From Stropharia rugosoannulata (lineage: Eukaryota; Basidiomycota; Agaricomycetes; Agaricales; Strophariaceae), in assembly GCA_028532985.1 (NCBI GenBank), contig JANCIK010000004.1, positions 1,736,001 through 1,800,000 of the forward strand: a stretch of DNA of 64,000 bases, given 5' to 3'. The notes beneath the pieces are model-generated. The model ran no database searches, was not told where the DNA came from, and worked only from the letters and a program-made list of their open reading frames with translations. Both the position numbers and the translations under genes were made by a program. The stretch's first letter is position 1, and the number at the start of each line of letters is the position of its first letter. Positions 1-11,715 of this stretch are shown one piece after another.

Positions 1-1666
1 AGTCATCACAGTTAAATCAATAAGACCGTCATCGGGCAAGGAAACAGGAAACGCCATAAAGTCCCTATAGAAGAAGATAATCAAAAAAAAAAATCATTTC
101 AAAATTGGTTAAACATACTTTGAAACGTAAGGTCCTTTTCCAGCATATAGATATATGATGGGATGTGGGAAAATTGTCCAGCCTTCATTGCCCTCTTCAA
201 GGTCTAGCTCGCTATACTTCGTCGGTGCAAAACCTGAGCTATTTACCAGGGTGCGTTGAGTTGTCGCCGAATTCGGGACATCGGATGTCTCGTCGCCACT
301 GTCTTCGCCGGGCGATGCCTGTCGCCTATTAGCAACTTGCATGGCCATTTTATGTTTATCGTCTTCAGCGAGCTTGTAAGAGAGTTGTATGGGTGACATT
401 TTCTTGGTCACGACTAGATTCGCTTTCAGATGATGTATTGACTGAGATAAAAAAAGACGTACTTCCTCGCAATAGACCGTACATAAACCTAGAAGCGCCC
501 ATCCACCTCAGATTTTCAGTTCCAATGTCCAGATCAGCCATGAGACCAAGCGCCTGCGACATAAAAGAAACTGTCCTTCTGTTGCCTTGAATGAAAGCGA
601 AAATGTCTACTTTCATAGGCTGTCCTAAAAGCCGGGGCCGTTGAGTTGGTTAAAGGAATAATTAACCTTCAAGTCAGATTGACAGGCTATATTACCTTTG
701 ATTGCGTTTAAAGTGGCTGCTAGTACATCAAACCCCTCCTGTACAACAGCTGAGATCAGAGTCGAGAAGCCTATTTCAAGAAATAATTGAATACTTCAAT
801 TCCAAGCAGATTTAGAGATAAACCATTGCCCGAGCCAGTTGGTATCGGTGCTACCGGTATGGATAATGCGTTCGTGGGATCTGGATGTCCGGCAAGGCCA
901 TTGAGAACTTCGTGCACTAAACCATCCCCAGACACTGTAATGACACCGTCAAAGTCAAGAGACAATGTTTTTGTAACTTCTTGAGCTTGTCCTTGGTGGG
1001 TAGTGTCTAAAAGTTCGTTTGGTGAGAATGATCGACCCTTGAAATGCTGGCATACATAGGATTTCCAGGGAACACCCGGCTGCGTTCAGAACAGGTTCCA
1101 CTGTCTTTTGGAATATGGATACTGCTTTCTTCTACAATAATCTTTGAGACTAGCGTGTAGACATGATTCCGCGCCACACACCTTGCCTCCAAATGGATTG
1201 ACAAAGACCATGAAGCGTCGAGAGCGTTTAGCTCCGGCAACTGTGGAGGTTCTATTATTGCTGCTATGGGAGTCGTGGCGAACTATTTGATCTCACCATC
1301 ATAGGCGGCTTTCATGACCGATTCACTCCATTGTCCAGCGTAATCTGCTCTGTTCTGGTCAACTCTTCCTTCGATAACGACGAGGTGCAGTGCCTTCTTC
1401 TTCTTCGACAAATACGCCACTTTCAACATACATAAGACATCGTCAAAGGCTGCCTGCAGGATGTATCTGTGTGCAATGTCATGGTGGACGTCAGGTTTCG
1501 AGTCTGCAGTGGTCCCCGTTTAGTTTTTGGTCGGTTTCGGCGTTGCAGAGTACAAAGGTATAGTGTACTGACGCGTAAACTTTTGTATAGACAAGTTTGA
1601 GGTGTTTAGAGTGAGCTTTGCATGGGATATTGGATCGGTCTGCACAGTAATCGTCTTGTCCTGCAT
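1..1666 (-). CDS. Sphingoid long-chain base kinase (sphingosine kinase / DAGK-catalytic family), 3' end cut by window edge
   Basis: Phosphorylates sphingoid bases at internal membranes (family knowledge). Spliced minus-strand exons give the family's motifs in order: a VFVNPFGGK nucleotide-binding strand (near 1190), TTHQGQAQEV, the SGDGLVHEVLNGL loop (about 870-930), PTGSGNGL, then the C-terminal lobe with QALGLMADLDIGTENLRW (about 500-555) and YAGKGPYVSK. An intron just above position 66 joins this to DFMAFPVSLPDDGLIDL, so the gene runs on past position 1. By my splice choice the loop reads GGKKKA where yeast Lcb4 has GGKGKA. The start is uncertain: I chose the ATG at 1666 (MQDKTITVQ); an upstream in-frame-looking ATG at 1766 is less convincing. 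Family assignment is firm; the N-terminal exons are inferred. Confidence 0.85.
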
Positions 1667-2259
1667 GATAGACGAAGAAGTGGAGAAGAGGGTGAATAGA
1701 AACCCTAATTAGGCCGTAATATAGAACAGGACTGAACTCGAGTCCGCCAAGAAGTGTTGCTTTCATGCGGTCATCTGTGTACGCAGTTCATATGACCACA
1801 TGTGATCCGGTAAATGATTGCCGATCTGTCGGTGAACGGCACCGGCCCAGAAAGTGACAAGTTCAGGAGACCGATGGCAGCCTCTAAGTAGTACAAACAT
1901 CTTCTAGCACTAATTTCCATATGTATCTTGCTCTAAAGTGGATGATGCACAAGGCTGCCCACGTCTGCACTCGCCATTCATTTATCCATTCAATTCATAA
2001 AACTTGTGCCATATCTGCATTTTACAATAGCATTTTTCATTGATTCTCGTAACTCGTAAATCAATCGTAGATATGTAGTGTTATACAAAGTTTTCCGACA
2101 GCTTAACAAGGAAATAAGTACACAGAGTTACATCGTAAATAGAGAAGGATTGCGTGGACACAGCTTAGAATGTGACCATTAAAATGTGTAGATGCTCGCC
2201 CTCTAAGTTAAAGCAGGAACAACATGATATCACATGGAGAGATAGAAAGCTAAAAATAA
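1667..2259. other. Intergenic, about 590 bp, no gene seen
   Basis: AT-rich sequence between the 5' end of the sphingoid base kinase gene and the 3' end of the sulfate permease gene. Short open frames have no recognisable motifs. It must hold the kinase promoter, but I see no clear TATA box. Confidence 0.5.
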
Positions 2260-5045
2260 TCAATGATGACTTGACAGTCCATTTTCAGCTGCCCGAACTG
2301 CACTGGCCAGGTCCACATGGAAGAAGGGGGTATCAGGGGAGACAATAGGTACGTATCCCATTTTAGAGTCTGTAGAGTTCACAGCAGATTGCCGCTTCTT
2401 CAATCCGGATCCAGTTTCGACGTCATGTTTGTCGTCGTCCGTCTTCCCCAGTTGACTAAATTCAGAAGGGTCTTCCCGGTATGGATGGACGGCAGCTAGC
2501 TCTTGTGTCGTAGTTGACGTTGTTCCAGTGCCGAATCCACCTGCCACGAGAGCACGGCGAATCCAAGGAGAAAGTACGGTAGCAAAATGGAACTACGGTA
2601 ATTAAGTCATGTGAAAACTTTTTCTGATTGATGGAGACATAAACTTACCTCAACATGGCCGTCTGTCCATCTCTCTATTTCATTGCGAGTATCAATGAGT
2701 GCTTGCGTGGCTGTTGTATCCATATGCGACCTAAAAAGCTAAAGATTAATAATTGAAGACGATTAATCAACACATTAAACACTTACACAGCCGAGAAGTC
2801 AAGAACAACTGCGTGTAGAGTTGGCTTTTTCAAGTTCTTTTCTTGGTCTTCAGCTGCCGATGAGCCGCGTGTGGGACCCGGGTCATTCCACGGGCGGTCG
2901 GCAAGTTTAACAGTGGACATATCTTTCCCGCGCCTCATATTATCTTTGACATAGTCGACTATAGCGGAGTTCACGACAGAGGCATTAGGGAAGAGATAGC
3001 TCTCCTCCAGTCTGTATACGAGAATCCCTGGTGAGGGGGGGACGACCTTGATATCACTGTTGTTAATTCCATTTGGCGTGAGGGGAAGGAAGATGTCGCG
3101 AGTGGTATGGTTTGGCTCTTCCTGGACGACCACTCTGCCTAAGAAAGAGCCACGAGGATGGGCGATGCGGACAAGCAAGAGAAACGCGGACGCAATGATA
3201 GACGTGTAGATGCCATTTTCGATGGTGGAGAAAACAGTTACAAGAACTGCAGCCCACCAAATAACAAACTCCAGTGGTGATACGCGCCAGTAAGAATAGA
3301 CCTAGTGGAATGGTTAATTCAGCACTATTCAAATATTAATTGACCCAGTAAACTTACCTGTGACGGCGACGCTACAAGGTCAGCGACAGCGTGGATGATA
3401 ATGGCTGACAGGGCAGCCGTTGGAATCCAGAAGAATGCGCTTGTCAAACCGTATAGGGCAACAATGACTACAATGGCCGTGATAATACCGGCAGCAGGCG
3501 TGCGTACACCAGACTTAGCCTTCAGAGCTGACCTAGAGAAGGATCCAGTGGCCGGATAGGCGCCAAAGACAGAACCAATGGTATTCGTCACACCGATAGC
3601 GATCAGCTCTTGATTGGGATTAATTTTATAACCATTCAAACGTCCGAACGCTACATAGCAATCAGTATTGACGGAAAAGCTGTGAAAGGAAAGTACTAAC
3701 ATTTCGAAATAGCGATGTGCTCAAGAAGCAAGATGATAGTGGCCACAGGAAGTTCAGGTGCTATCGCCTTGAGAAGACTAGGATCAAGGTTAGGCTGCTT
3801 GATGTGCTTGAATCCGGAAGGAACAGTCAAAAGAATCTTAATGGGGTATTTATTGGGACCCAGTTTATGACTTCGGCAGTACAACCAAGCGGCTATGGTG
3901 AGTACAATGACCACAAAAGCGTTACGGAGAACACTGATGAAGAAAAAGACCCGTGCTGCAAAGGGAGTTAAACAGACTGATTTCACAAGAAAACTGCACT
4001 TACCTTGGCGAGGGTGCTTTTTTCCAAAGTGAACGCATAGGAAGCGTATCAAGTACAGTGACACAAGACCAGTTAGACCAAATGCGGCATCCAATTTGGT
4101 TCCAGGCAGGCCCTTCAAAGTGTTGATAATGACCTCGAAAGTAGCAGCCCGAGTGCTAATGTTTGTGGTTATTTTAGGCGGTTGGAATGGAGAAGAGATG
4201 CCGGAGCGACTAACTTGAAACCACTGATACCCATGAGTCCCGGTACTTGACCAGCGGCAATGTTGATCGCCGATCCAGTCATAAATCCACTCACCGCAGG
4301 AGCGGGAATGAATTCAACGAGCCAACCAAGGCGGAGAAGCCCAATACCCAAAACGATAAAGCCGCAAATGAGAGCAAGGGTGCTTGCGATATCATGCGCA
4401 GCCCATTCACCTGGGTTGCGTGAATCGACATGCTGAATGACTTTCGAGACCGTAAGCGACATGACTGCTACAGGTCCGATGGATACATCCTTGGAAGTAG
4501 CGAAGAACTGGTAGAATAAAATTAGGAAACCTCTGGCTGACTGGAAACGAGTTACTTGCGCAGTAAATCAGAACCCCGACAAAAGAGGAGTAAAGGCCAT
4601 ATTCTGGAGGAAGGGTGGCGATCTGTGCAAGATGTAGTTAGCATTGAAGGCGAGGCTAAGAAAAGATGACTTGCAATGGCATACGACATTCCCTGGGGGA
4701 CAACGACCAACCCGACAGTTAAACCAGCAATTACATCACCGGTAAGCCATCCTAAATCTGTTTGGGATTAGTAACGCTAATCTCCAGAGAGAAGCCTCCA
4801 ATGCCACATACTATAGTTTCGAATCCAACTCAAGATCGGAAATAAGCTAAATAGGTAGTCCCTTATCTAGTAAAGTCCAACAAAGTATTAATTAGTAAAA
4901 ACAGTATAAGTAACACTAGGCTTACCTTGTTCCCTGGGTTGCGAAAAATGTTTTCCACATACTCTACGGAGGATGCCACTGGAACTCTAGTCTCTGGGTA
5001 GTCTATGACACGCTTCCCAAGTCGTTTGGCCGTTTGAACAGACAT
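2260..5045 (-). CDS. SulP-family sulfate permease with C-terminal STAS domain
   Basis: A plasma-membrane sulfate transporter of the fungal SUL1/SUL2 type, needed for sulfate uptake and cysteine/methionine synthesis. Minus-strand exons follow the family order: an N-terminal cytosolic part (MSVQTAKRLGKRVIDYPE), the signature DVIAGLTVGLVVVPQGMSYA (about 4690-4745), the membrane stretch WLVEFIPAPAVSGFMTGSA (about 4280-4330), TIILLLEHIAISK, and the NPNQELIAIGVTNTIGSVFG region (about 3560-3625), which is very highly conserved. The last exons form a STAS domain (LHAVVLDFSAV; a distal DLASAVRAAENGL helix). At least seven introns. The start at 5045 was chosen because the protein then begins like its fungal relatives. 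The family is certain; sulfate rather than another anion is by homology. Confidence 0.93.
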
Positions 5046-5363
5046 GGCGGCTGCAAGAAACGGGGGAACCAACGCAAGAGGAGCAGAGCTGATCGGAGGT
5101 GGGTTTTATAATGCAAAATGTATTCGTAAGTTTGGAGATAGATCTCGCCCGATTTGCAATCTGTCAGTCAGTAGAGATACTACGCCCCTTGTCCCTGAGA
5201 ATCACGCAGCAAAAAGACCAATGAAGACGGGAGTGCATAGTCCTTTAAGCTCTCGACCGGGTCAATATATTATTTTGCCTAGTGCAAATAATTGGTCATA
5301 GTTTTAAATCCCCGTAGAGCAGAAGAATTTTAGCCACAGGAAGATCGTCGATTGCTGTCAGTA

Positions 5364-5981
5364 TCAGGGGGGTTTTATGAAAAAGAATGAGCACTTCTGT
5401 CGCGACATCAGCAGGAGATGGCGCCATAAAGCTACGCGCTCCTTTAGAGTCGTTAGTCCGAACTTTTTCTCACGATTCACCCGCACCCATACTTCCAAAA
5501 ATAACTTGTCTCCCATTGTTTGGTAACAGTCTGCCGCAGCGGCGTACTTGAGCGCTTTCCCAGAGACCAAAGCTGTCGCCGTGTTGTCGCAAGTGTCGTG
5601 GACCTAAGCGCCAGTAACGAGTACAATGTCAAAAGCGCATATGTAAAGCCATCCTCGGGAAAAATAGAGCTATGTTAGTGCTCCGATCATGGTCCGAAAG
5701 ATGAACTGGCACTCTGGAATTACTTGAACTTTAGCTATGTAGCAATCTGCTGGAAAAGGCGGCGCATCCGTCCCTGCTGTTGCTGTAAGTTGCGAGAGTA
5801 TTTCTGTCGTTTCATATACATCTTGACGTGAGATAGCAGAACGGTTTTCAACAAAACCGCAAACGCTCGCCATAGCGGTGATGAATGATGTTTTGACGGT
5901 GTGAAGTTCAGACCAAAGTCGGACTGTGCAGCGTACATGTTGTGGCTTGGCTTCGGCCGCACTTGATGTGCAATTTGGCAT
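5364..5981 (-). CDS. Possible small hypothetical gene
   Basis: Two open stretches on the minus strand (5981-5670 and about 5600-5364) could be joined by an intron whose acceptor lies near 5602. The first begins MPNCTSSAAEAKPQH; the second reads ALVSGKALKYAAAADCYQ and ends FFIKPP. I recognise no family, signal peptide or membrane segment. It sits between the sulfate permease and the STRAP-like gene. It may be only chance open frames. Confidence 0.2.
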
Positions 5982-6643
5982 TTGGGACGCGCAGATCAGC
6001 TGCGAAAAACTGCGAGCGTGCTGTCAGGTGCTGTCGCAGTAGCGGATTTCATAAGAAGGCATTTATTCATATGGTAGTTTGGAAGCCTGAGCATTAACCA
6101 AGACAAGCAACGAGGAGCATCGATCGTAGCAGGCTAGTACTAATATCCGTCTCATCATTATGAAGCAAAATATGCTCACCTCTGTCTAGCAGACCGACCA
6201 CCTACTGCTGACCACGGCAAGATCTAAACGAAATCCAGCAAGCTTCGGGAATTGACACTCACTAGATGTTTCATCTGACAACTTTTCTCTCCTTCATCGA
6301 CTTTGACGGCAGAATTTTACTGACAAAGAGCTGGTTCCCACGTTGAATAGGCGCCCACAGCAAACAATATTCTGACGTTAATCATAGGCGACGGAGAGTT
6401 CTAGACTGGTTTGTACAAGTGCGGAAGGAGTTGTGATGGCTTGTCAAAAAAGGCAATGGCAAGTGTGATGCGTGGCAAAATCCAGCAGAGCAAACAGTGA
6501 TTCATCGTCGCAAGTCGTGCTTAGACTCTGTTAGTCTCTTTCATCTTCGTCCTTCCCGCTTTCTCCGTCTCCAAGCCAGAGCGCGGTGCGCCTGTATCAC
6601 TACCACCATATACATCCTTCCCCTACCCATTTGATACGATTTA
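5982..6643. other. Intergenic, upstream of STRAP-like gene
   Basis: No supportable gene. It includes a pyrimidine-rich stretch at about 6535-6580 (ctttcatcttcgtccttccc), common near fungal housekeeping transcription starts. No TATA box is evident. Confidence 0.4.
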
Positions 6644-7844
6644 ATGTCAGCTCCCCTGAAGTCAACACCCCTTGTGGCACCAGGCCACACTCGCCCCATT
6701 ACCCATCTATCTTTTTCTCCGATTCAAGAGGACGGTACCTTTTTGCTTGTCTCCAGCTGTAAAGATGGAAATCCCATGTTACGCGAATGGACCGGTGATT
6801 GGATTGGTACCTTCCTTGGTCATAAAGGCGCCGTTTGGAGCACAAAGCTTTCTCTAGATGGATCTCGTGCAGCATCAGGGAGCGCCGATTTCACCGCGTA
6901 TGTTCCTGACCTGCTTTAATTAACCATGTCCAGCTGATAGCACGACATATCATAGAAAGGTCTGGGATACATACTCGGGAAATTGTCTGCACTCGTTTCC
7001 ACACAATCACATAGTCAGAAGTGTGGCGTTATCGCCACAGGCAACCCACCTACTAACAGGTGGTCAAGAGAAAAAAGTTCGAATATTTGATCTCAGTCGT
7101 CCTGATGCAGAACCCGATTTTCTTCTTGACCCCGGCCCTTTGTCCCATGACGGAACTGTGAAGAGTGTAGTCTGGATTGGGGAACACACTGGAGTAACTG
7201 CTGGAGATGACGGGAAGCTCAAGTAAGTACCTTTATTCCACCCTTGATACTTAATGTATTTATCAACAAAACAGATGGTGGGATTTACGATCAAGAGAGC
7301 TGATAAAAACCGTTTCCTTCCCTGATCCCATCACATCGATGGAACTCTCTTTACCTACTCAGCGACTCGTTGTGACTTCAGGAAAGACTGTCAACTTTAT
7401 CCCAGCCCTACCTAATACCGGCCACAGCACACATACCCTTACCCTCCGATATGCTCCATCGTCAGCTTCAATTCACCCCATCCAGCAGGACAGATTCGTA
7501 ACTGGAAGCATGAGCGACGAATGGGTGAGAGTCCACACCATCAATGGAGATGAGATAGACGTCCTCAAAGGACATCACGGGCCCGTTCACTGCGTTGAGT
7601 TTAGTCCAGATGGAGAGATGTATGCCAGTGGGAGTGGTACGTATTTATGCAGTCTGGACCGTACTTATATGCTCATCATTATGTCTCACTCTTTTTTTCT
7701 CTGCAGAGGACGGTAAATTATCTACTTATGTTACTCTTCAGTACCCATTCACTAACATGTTTTCCAGGCACCATTCGACTCTGGCAGACAACACCCGGAA
7801 AGACATATGGTTTATGGCAAGGAACCAACACCAATGGGCAGTAA
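6644..7844 (+). CDS. WD40 protein, STRAP/UNRIP homologue
   Basis: A WD40 beta-propeller of the serine-threonine kinase receptor-associated protein family. In animals this protein works in the SMN complex, translation and TGF-beta signalling; its fungal role is less clear. The spliced product shows GHTRPITHLSFSP, CKDGNPMLREWTGDWIGTFL, GHKGAVWS, SADFTAKVWD, LLTGGQEKKVRIFDL, WWDLRSRELIKT, GHHGPVHCVEFSPDGEMYAS and SEDGTIRLWQTTPGKTYGLW, matching STRAP strand for strand over its whole length. Joining the last two exons needs a 6-nt exon at 7707-7712, which supplies the residues of SEDG. Stop TAA at 7842-7844. Length (about 310-320 residues) is normal for the family, with a shorter C-terminal tail than the animal protein. 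Confidence 0.93.
7637..7767 (+). other. Two introns flanking a 6-nt micro-exon in the STRAP-like gene
   Basis: Intron 7637-7706 (gtacgt...ctctgcag), exon AGGACG at 7707-7712, intron 7713-7767 (gtaaat...tttccag). Only this splicing restores GSEDGTIRLW in frame; skipping both introns or the micro-exon loses the conserved E and D of the last WD repeat. Confidence 0.85.
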
Positions 7845-8535
7845 GGGCGAAACTGTTTTGCTGGTCTGCGTCTCACTGTCGTTCGCTTGAGCACCGGTAG
7901 TACACGATGTTCTGGGCCAGAATTGGGTGTATTATATGTGTAGTAAATGATGGACTCGGATATTCAACATCATCTTAATCAACGGCACTCTCTTAACACA
8001 TATCCTGATGTTGCATCAAAATCTCGACTACTCTATGATGAAGACGCACCCGCCATCTGCCTCGGAAGCCATACGTCTGGAATATGTTCGTTTTCAAACA
8101 TGTATCTGTTTATTCAAGACCACCGAACCCCTTCTTGGGTTGGTACTGCTCTCAGAGGCGTGCTCTCGACGTAGTACGGATGGCGGCCGATGCCCGAAGC
8201 TTAGTCCAACTCGAGATGTAACCAATAGTGGAAGAAATTAATTTCAAGTTTCAAGCTCAAAACAATTAGTGATTCCAATGTAGTCGGATTGCAAAAACGC
8301 GACATTAGTACTGCATTGTTTGGTGTTTTCGATATTCGTCCTCGCAGGATTACGATTCTATTATTCTGTTTGTCATTTGAAGAAAGTAATCAGAGTTCAG
8401 TTTCCGAAGGACTCTGAAGCGAGTGATGCCCGGACGCCGATCACATGGGTATATTACGTCACAGCGTCGGTACTCTGTTACACAAACCTCTCCGTCGAAG
8501 TGACCCTCTTCAACGCTTGACTGTGAACTACTACT
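7845..8535. other. Intergenic, about 690 bp
   Basis: 3' region of the STRAP-like gene and promoter of the NTF2-like gene. Several overlapping short frames are present, none with a recognisable domain. Confidence 0.4.
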
Positions 8536-9455
8536 ATGTCAGTATCTGCCCGCGGTCACCACCGCTCCCTTTCGCGCGACTCGCATGGGACTTCAAGACT
8601 GGTTCGCTCGCCCTCACCTCCATCACAGACGTTTCACCCTTCCATTCTACCTCGTTCAGTCCCGACTCCGGCGCTAGTTGAATCAGTTGCTGGAGGCGCG
8701 CACTATGCAGGTGTTAGGCTCGACCAAGACACTGTGCTGAAGCATAGAAGGAGCACGAGTAATCGACACCATACCCATCTTACGCACAACCACGAGCGCG
8801 TTCTGAACGACCTCACGGAACTCTACTGCGGTCGCCCAACAATGGAGATCTTTGAACGAACATGGCATCCAGACGCGTTATTCGAAGTCAGCCCAGTCAT
8901 TAACATATCGCACTCTCACTCATCGTCTCCCCTCTAAAGGATCCGCTATCAAAATGTAAAGGCTACGATGAGTACGCAGCACAGGTTTGTTGATTAGACT
9001 GGAAATTTCTTGTTTCTTGCTCATTGATTTTGTTTAGTGGTTTGCTCTGGTCTGTCTCCTTATGTGTGCTCTACTTGCTGCTTATTAACTGTGAATATAG
9101 GCCAAGTTGGTCACCGAATCAAATCAAATCTCGAGGCGTGTTATGTCTTCTACAGATGAACCGAATCAGTTAATATATCATCAAACCCAAGAATACAAAG
9201 TCCGGTTTTTGAAGAAGAAAAAGGTGCATTCAATGTTCGTATCATGAGTGTCCACTGAGCATTATTCTACAGACTATCGAGTCGATAATAACCGTTGATC
9301 TGGATGACAACGAGAAGATTATTCGGCTTGTCGACCAGTGGAACGGTAATGGTTTACCTAGCTGGTTCGGCGCTTCCTTGCTTCGTACCATGAATGCTAA
9401 GATTACACCCTGGTTAATACACGTACCCAAGCGCCATTTCTCCCGGTCCCGCTGA
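8536..9455 (+). CDS. NTF2-like (SnoaL-type fold) protein, conserved in fungi
   Basis: The N-terminal third is basic and Ser/His-rich. It is followed by NHERVLNDLTELYCGRPTME, then FERTWHPDALFE|DPLSKCKGYDEYAAQ|WFAL|AKLVTESNQI and QEYKVRFLKKKK|TIESIITVDLDDNEKI, where bars mark introns. The DP-x-C-x-G-x-x-x-YAAQWF pattern and the later antiparallel strand are typical of fungal NTF2-like proteins of unknown function. One exon is only 12 nt (9038-9049, WFAL). Stop TGA at 9453-9455. No signal peptide. The fold is inferred from pattern; I cannot name a ligand or reaction. Confidence 0.75.
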
Positions 9456-9727
9456 TCTCGTCACATTGTTCGATTTCTATTTTTATTATAGGACCTTCAG
9501 GTATACTCAATTTCGCATGTAATATATGTATTCGTATTACTTTTCTGTAATTCTGATTCATTAGCTATTGTCTATGCTGCACTCACGTTGTTGTAGTTCT
9601 CAGGTGGAAGGTTATCCAGAAGCTGTCCCATTTACTATTTTTTCTTGTATCAGAAGTACCTGTCTAATCTTTTTGACAAGTAATTTATGGCTTCGTTGCA
9701 TCACGAGGGTCAATATGCCTGCGCTGG

Positions 9728-9735
9728 TATATAAA
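9728..9735 (+). promoter_or_regulatory. TATA box of the short-chain dehydrogenase gene
   Basis: TATATAAA about 48 bp upstream of the start codon at 9783, which implies a short 5' leader. The rest of 9456-9782 shows no gene. Confidence 0.55.
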
Positions 9736-9782
9736 ACGTCGATGGGAGCTGGGAGTTTTCTTGTTTCCCATATCGACTCCAC

Positions 9783-10895
9783 ATGCCTCCAGCAGTCCAA
9801 TCCATATCTCCCCTCGCACCCATTGGAGTCGCTGCAGCACTCGAGGCCGCGAGCAATGCAAACTTCAACCCAAAGCCTAAAATATTTGACGAGTTCGCTC
9901 TCGTCGACCGAGTGGGCATTGTCTCGGGCGGGCATAGGGGTCTCGGACTAGAGATGGCATTAGCACTATGTGAAGCTGGTGCCCGAGCGATTTATTGCTT
10001 CGACTTGCCAGCTACGCCTTCCGAGGAGTGGCAAAAAACGAAGGAGTTCGTCGCAAAGTTAGCCAATGGGTCCAGGTTGGAGTACGTTAGTGTAGATGTG
10101 CGCGATCAGCAAGAGTTATGGAAACAAGCCAAAATCATAGGAGACAAAGAGGGCAGAATGGATATATGCATCGCTGCTGCTGGGATTTTGAAGGCCCATA
10201 CCGATTGTTTGACTTATCCCGCTGAGCAATTCAAAGAGGTAGAGCGATCTCATCTAGGCTGCATGACAAGCTTAACAGGCTTTTACCCAAGGTGCTCGAC
10301 GTCAACATCAATGGCGTGCTATACACGGCACAGGCTGCAGGCCAGCAGATGCGCCGCTATGGACGAGGAGGCAGCATTATACTGATCGCATCCATGTCCG
10401 GAAGCATCACAAATAGGGTAAGTCGCTTTCCTAGTAGGTAGACTGCTCCCAGTCTGCTAAACGGCGTTATGTAACAGGACCATGCATGGGTGTCGTACAA
10501 CAGCAGCAAGTCAGCTGTTCTGCAGATGGCAAGGAGTATGGCCTGCGAACTCGGCCAAGAGAATATCCGGGTAAACTCTCTCTCGCCCGGGCACATTTAC
10601 ACATCGTCTGTGCACATTTATATTGTCTGCCTAGCGCGATAAATTGATAGCATTGATAGGATGACGGCGGCTTACCTTGACAGCCAACCGCACCTCCTAG
10701 AGAAATGGTCTAACTTGAACCCCATGGGACGCATTGGGCGTCCGGATGAGCTTCGCGGTGTCGTGACGTGGCTGGCCAGTGACGCCTCCAGCTTTTGCAC
10801 GGGCAGCGAGTAGGTGAAATGCATGATCATTCTAGCATTAGGATTAACAACATCATTGTAGCATTCTCGTGAGCGGTGGACACCATGCTTGGTAA
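9783..10895 (+). CDS. Short-chain dehydrogenase/reductase, polyol-dehydrogenase-like
   Basis: A classical SDR that oxidises or reduces an alcohol/ketone with NAD(P). After about 45 N-terminal residues comes the cofactor motif VSGGHRGLGLEMALAL (a variant of TGxxxGxG), then DVRD, the CIAAAGIL strand (NAAG variant), LDVNINGVLYTAQAA, IASMSG with the catalytic Ser, YNSSK with catalytic Tyr and Lys, and IRVNSLSPGHIYT. The last exons give MGRIGRPDELRGVVTWLASD and a terminal ILVSGGHHAW. The closest resemblance I recall is to fungal D-arabinitol/mannitol 2-dehydrogenases, but the substrate cannot be read from sequence. Several introns; the terminal exon begins at about 10862. A TATA box lies 48 bp upstream. 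Confidence 0.9.
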
Positions 10896-11234
10896 ACCCG
10901 CTGGATGAGAAGAGAAATACCAGACTGAGCGGCTGGAAATGTGTAATTGTATCTTGATTGTAACGCTACACAAATTGAAAATTTTGTCGGTTGTGTCGGA
11001 ACGCTGTTATAACGTGTGAGTCCCGACGCGGTGAAACGAGGATAGCCTGAGAGTTGATAGCTAGCAACAAGATATGCAAGTCGGTAATCCGGGTAGGCAG
11101 TTGGTCGGACGGCAGGACAATGATATCCGAGTTGCAGAATGGGAAAGGACAAGGCGGCACAGCGGAATTCATTCCATGTTAGATGATTGCGGTGTGCTTA
11201 AGATGGTATGCGGTTCATTGAGTTGGTGGTAAGA
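10896..11234. other. Intergenic between convergent SDR and CMC2 genes
   Basis: Shared 3' region of two convergent genes. No gene supported. Confidence 0.4.
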
Positions 11235-11571
11235 TCAGAGAGCGCGGAACTCCTGCAGCGCCTTTTCGGTTTTAGCCTTGAGCTCTTTAGCCTGCTCTCT
11301 GTTCTCCGTCGTCCGAGCAAGGCGCTAGAGAGGGGGCTTTAGAATGCATGTGGGTTATCGCAACTAAAAGTGCATACCTCGGTCCTCAGACAGTGGTTGA
11401 GGGCGTCCTTCTGGTTGTTGCAGGCGCCGAGAAACTTTCTCCATCCGCTGGCATGACACTCCTCGAGCGCCTGAATAAACTCCTTGCAGACTTTATGGAA
11501 ATAAGACAGCGTGGAAGCCAAATAAGGGGGAGCTACATGCCTAATTTTTTGTCGGACAGTTGAGCATGCAT
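11235..11571 (-). CDS. CMC2: Cytochrome c oxidase assembly factor, CMC2 homologue
   Basis: A small twin-Cx9C-type protein of the mitochondrial intermembrane space that helps complex IV assembly. Three exons give MHAQLSDKKL|VCKEFIQALEECHASGWRKF, then LGACNNQKDALNHCLRTE|RLARTTENREQAKELKAK, ending in a coiled-coil-like EKALQEFRAL. Cys spacing (C-x9-C twice) and length fit the family. Exon 1 (11541-11571) joins exon 2 (starting at 11490) only through a GC donor (G|GCATGT) at 11540-11539; the nearby GT gives a frameshift. The next intron follows LRTE (gtatgc...ctctag). It diverges from the transketolase gene across 144 bp. Confidence 0.88.
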
Positions 11572-11715
11572 TGGTTGGGAGGAAGATATATCCGGGGCAA
11601 GGCCCGACTGGCGGGAGATGGCGGCCGGAAAGGCTAAAGATGCCGCCGATGTGAAGATTAGATACAAAGGCACTCCCCAGCCCTCCTCTCTTTTTGCCTT
11701 CTTTCCACAACAACC
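11572..11715. promoter_or_regulatory. Divergent promoter, CMC2 / transketolase
   Basis: Only 144 bp separate the two start codons, so both genes must use this short region or overlapping leaders. A pyrimidine-rich tract (ccctcctctctttttgcctt) precedes the transketolase ATG. Confidence 0.6.

Noticed and set aside
9612..9935. Minus-strand frames over the start of the short-chain dehydrogenase
   Set aside because: Shadows of the plus-strand gene with its TATA box and conserved SDR motifs.
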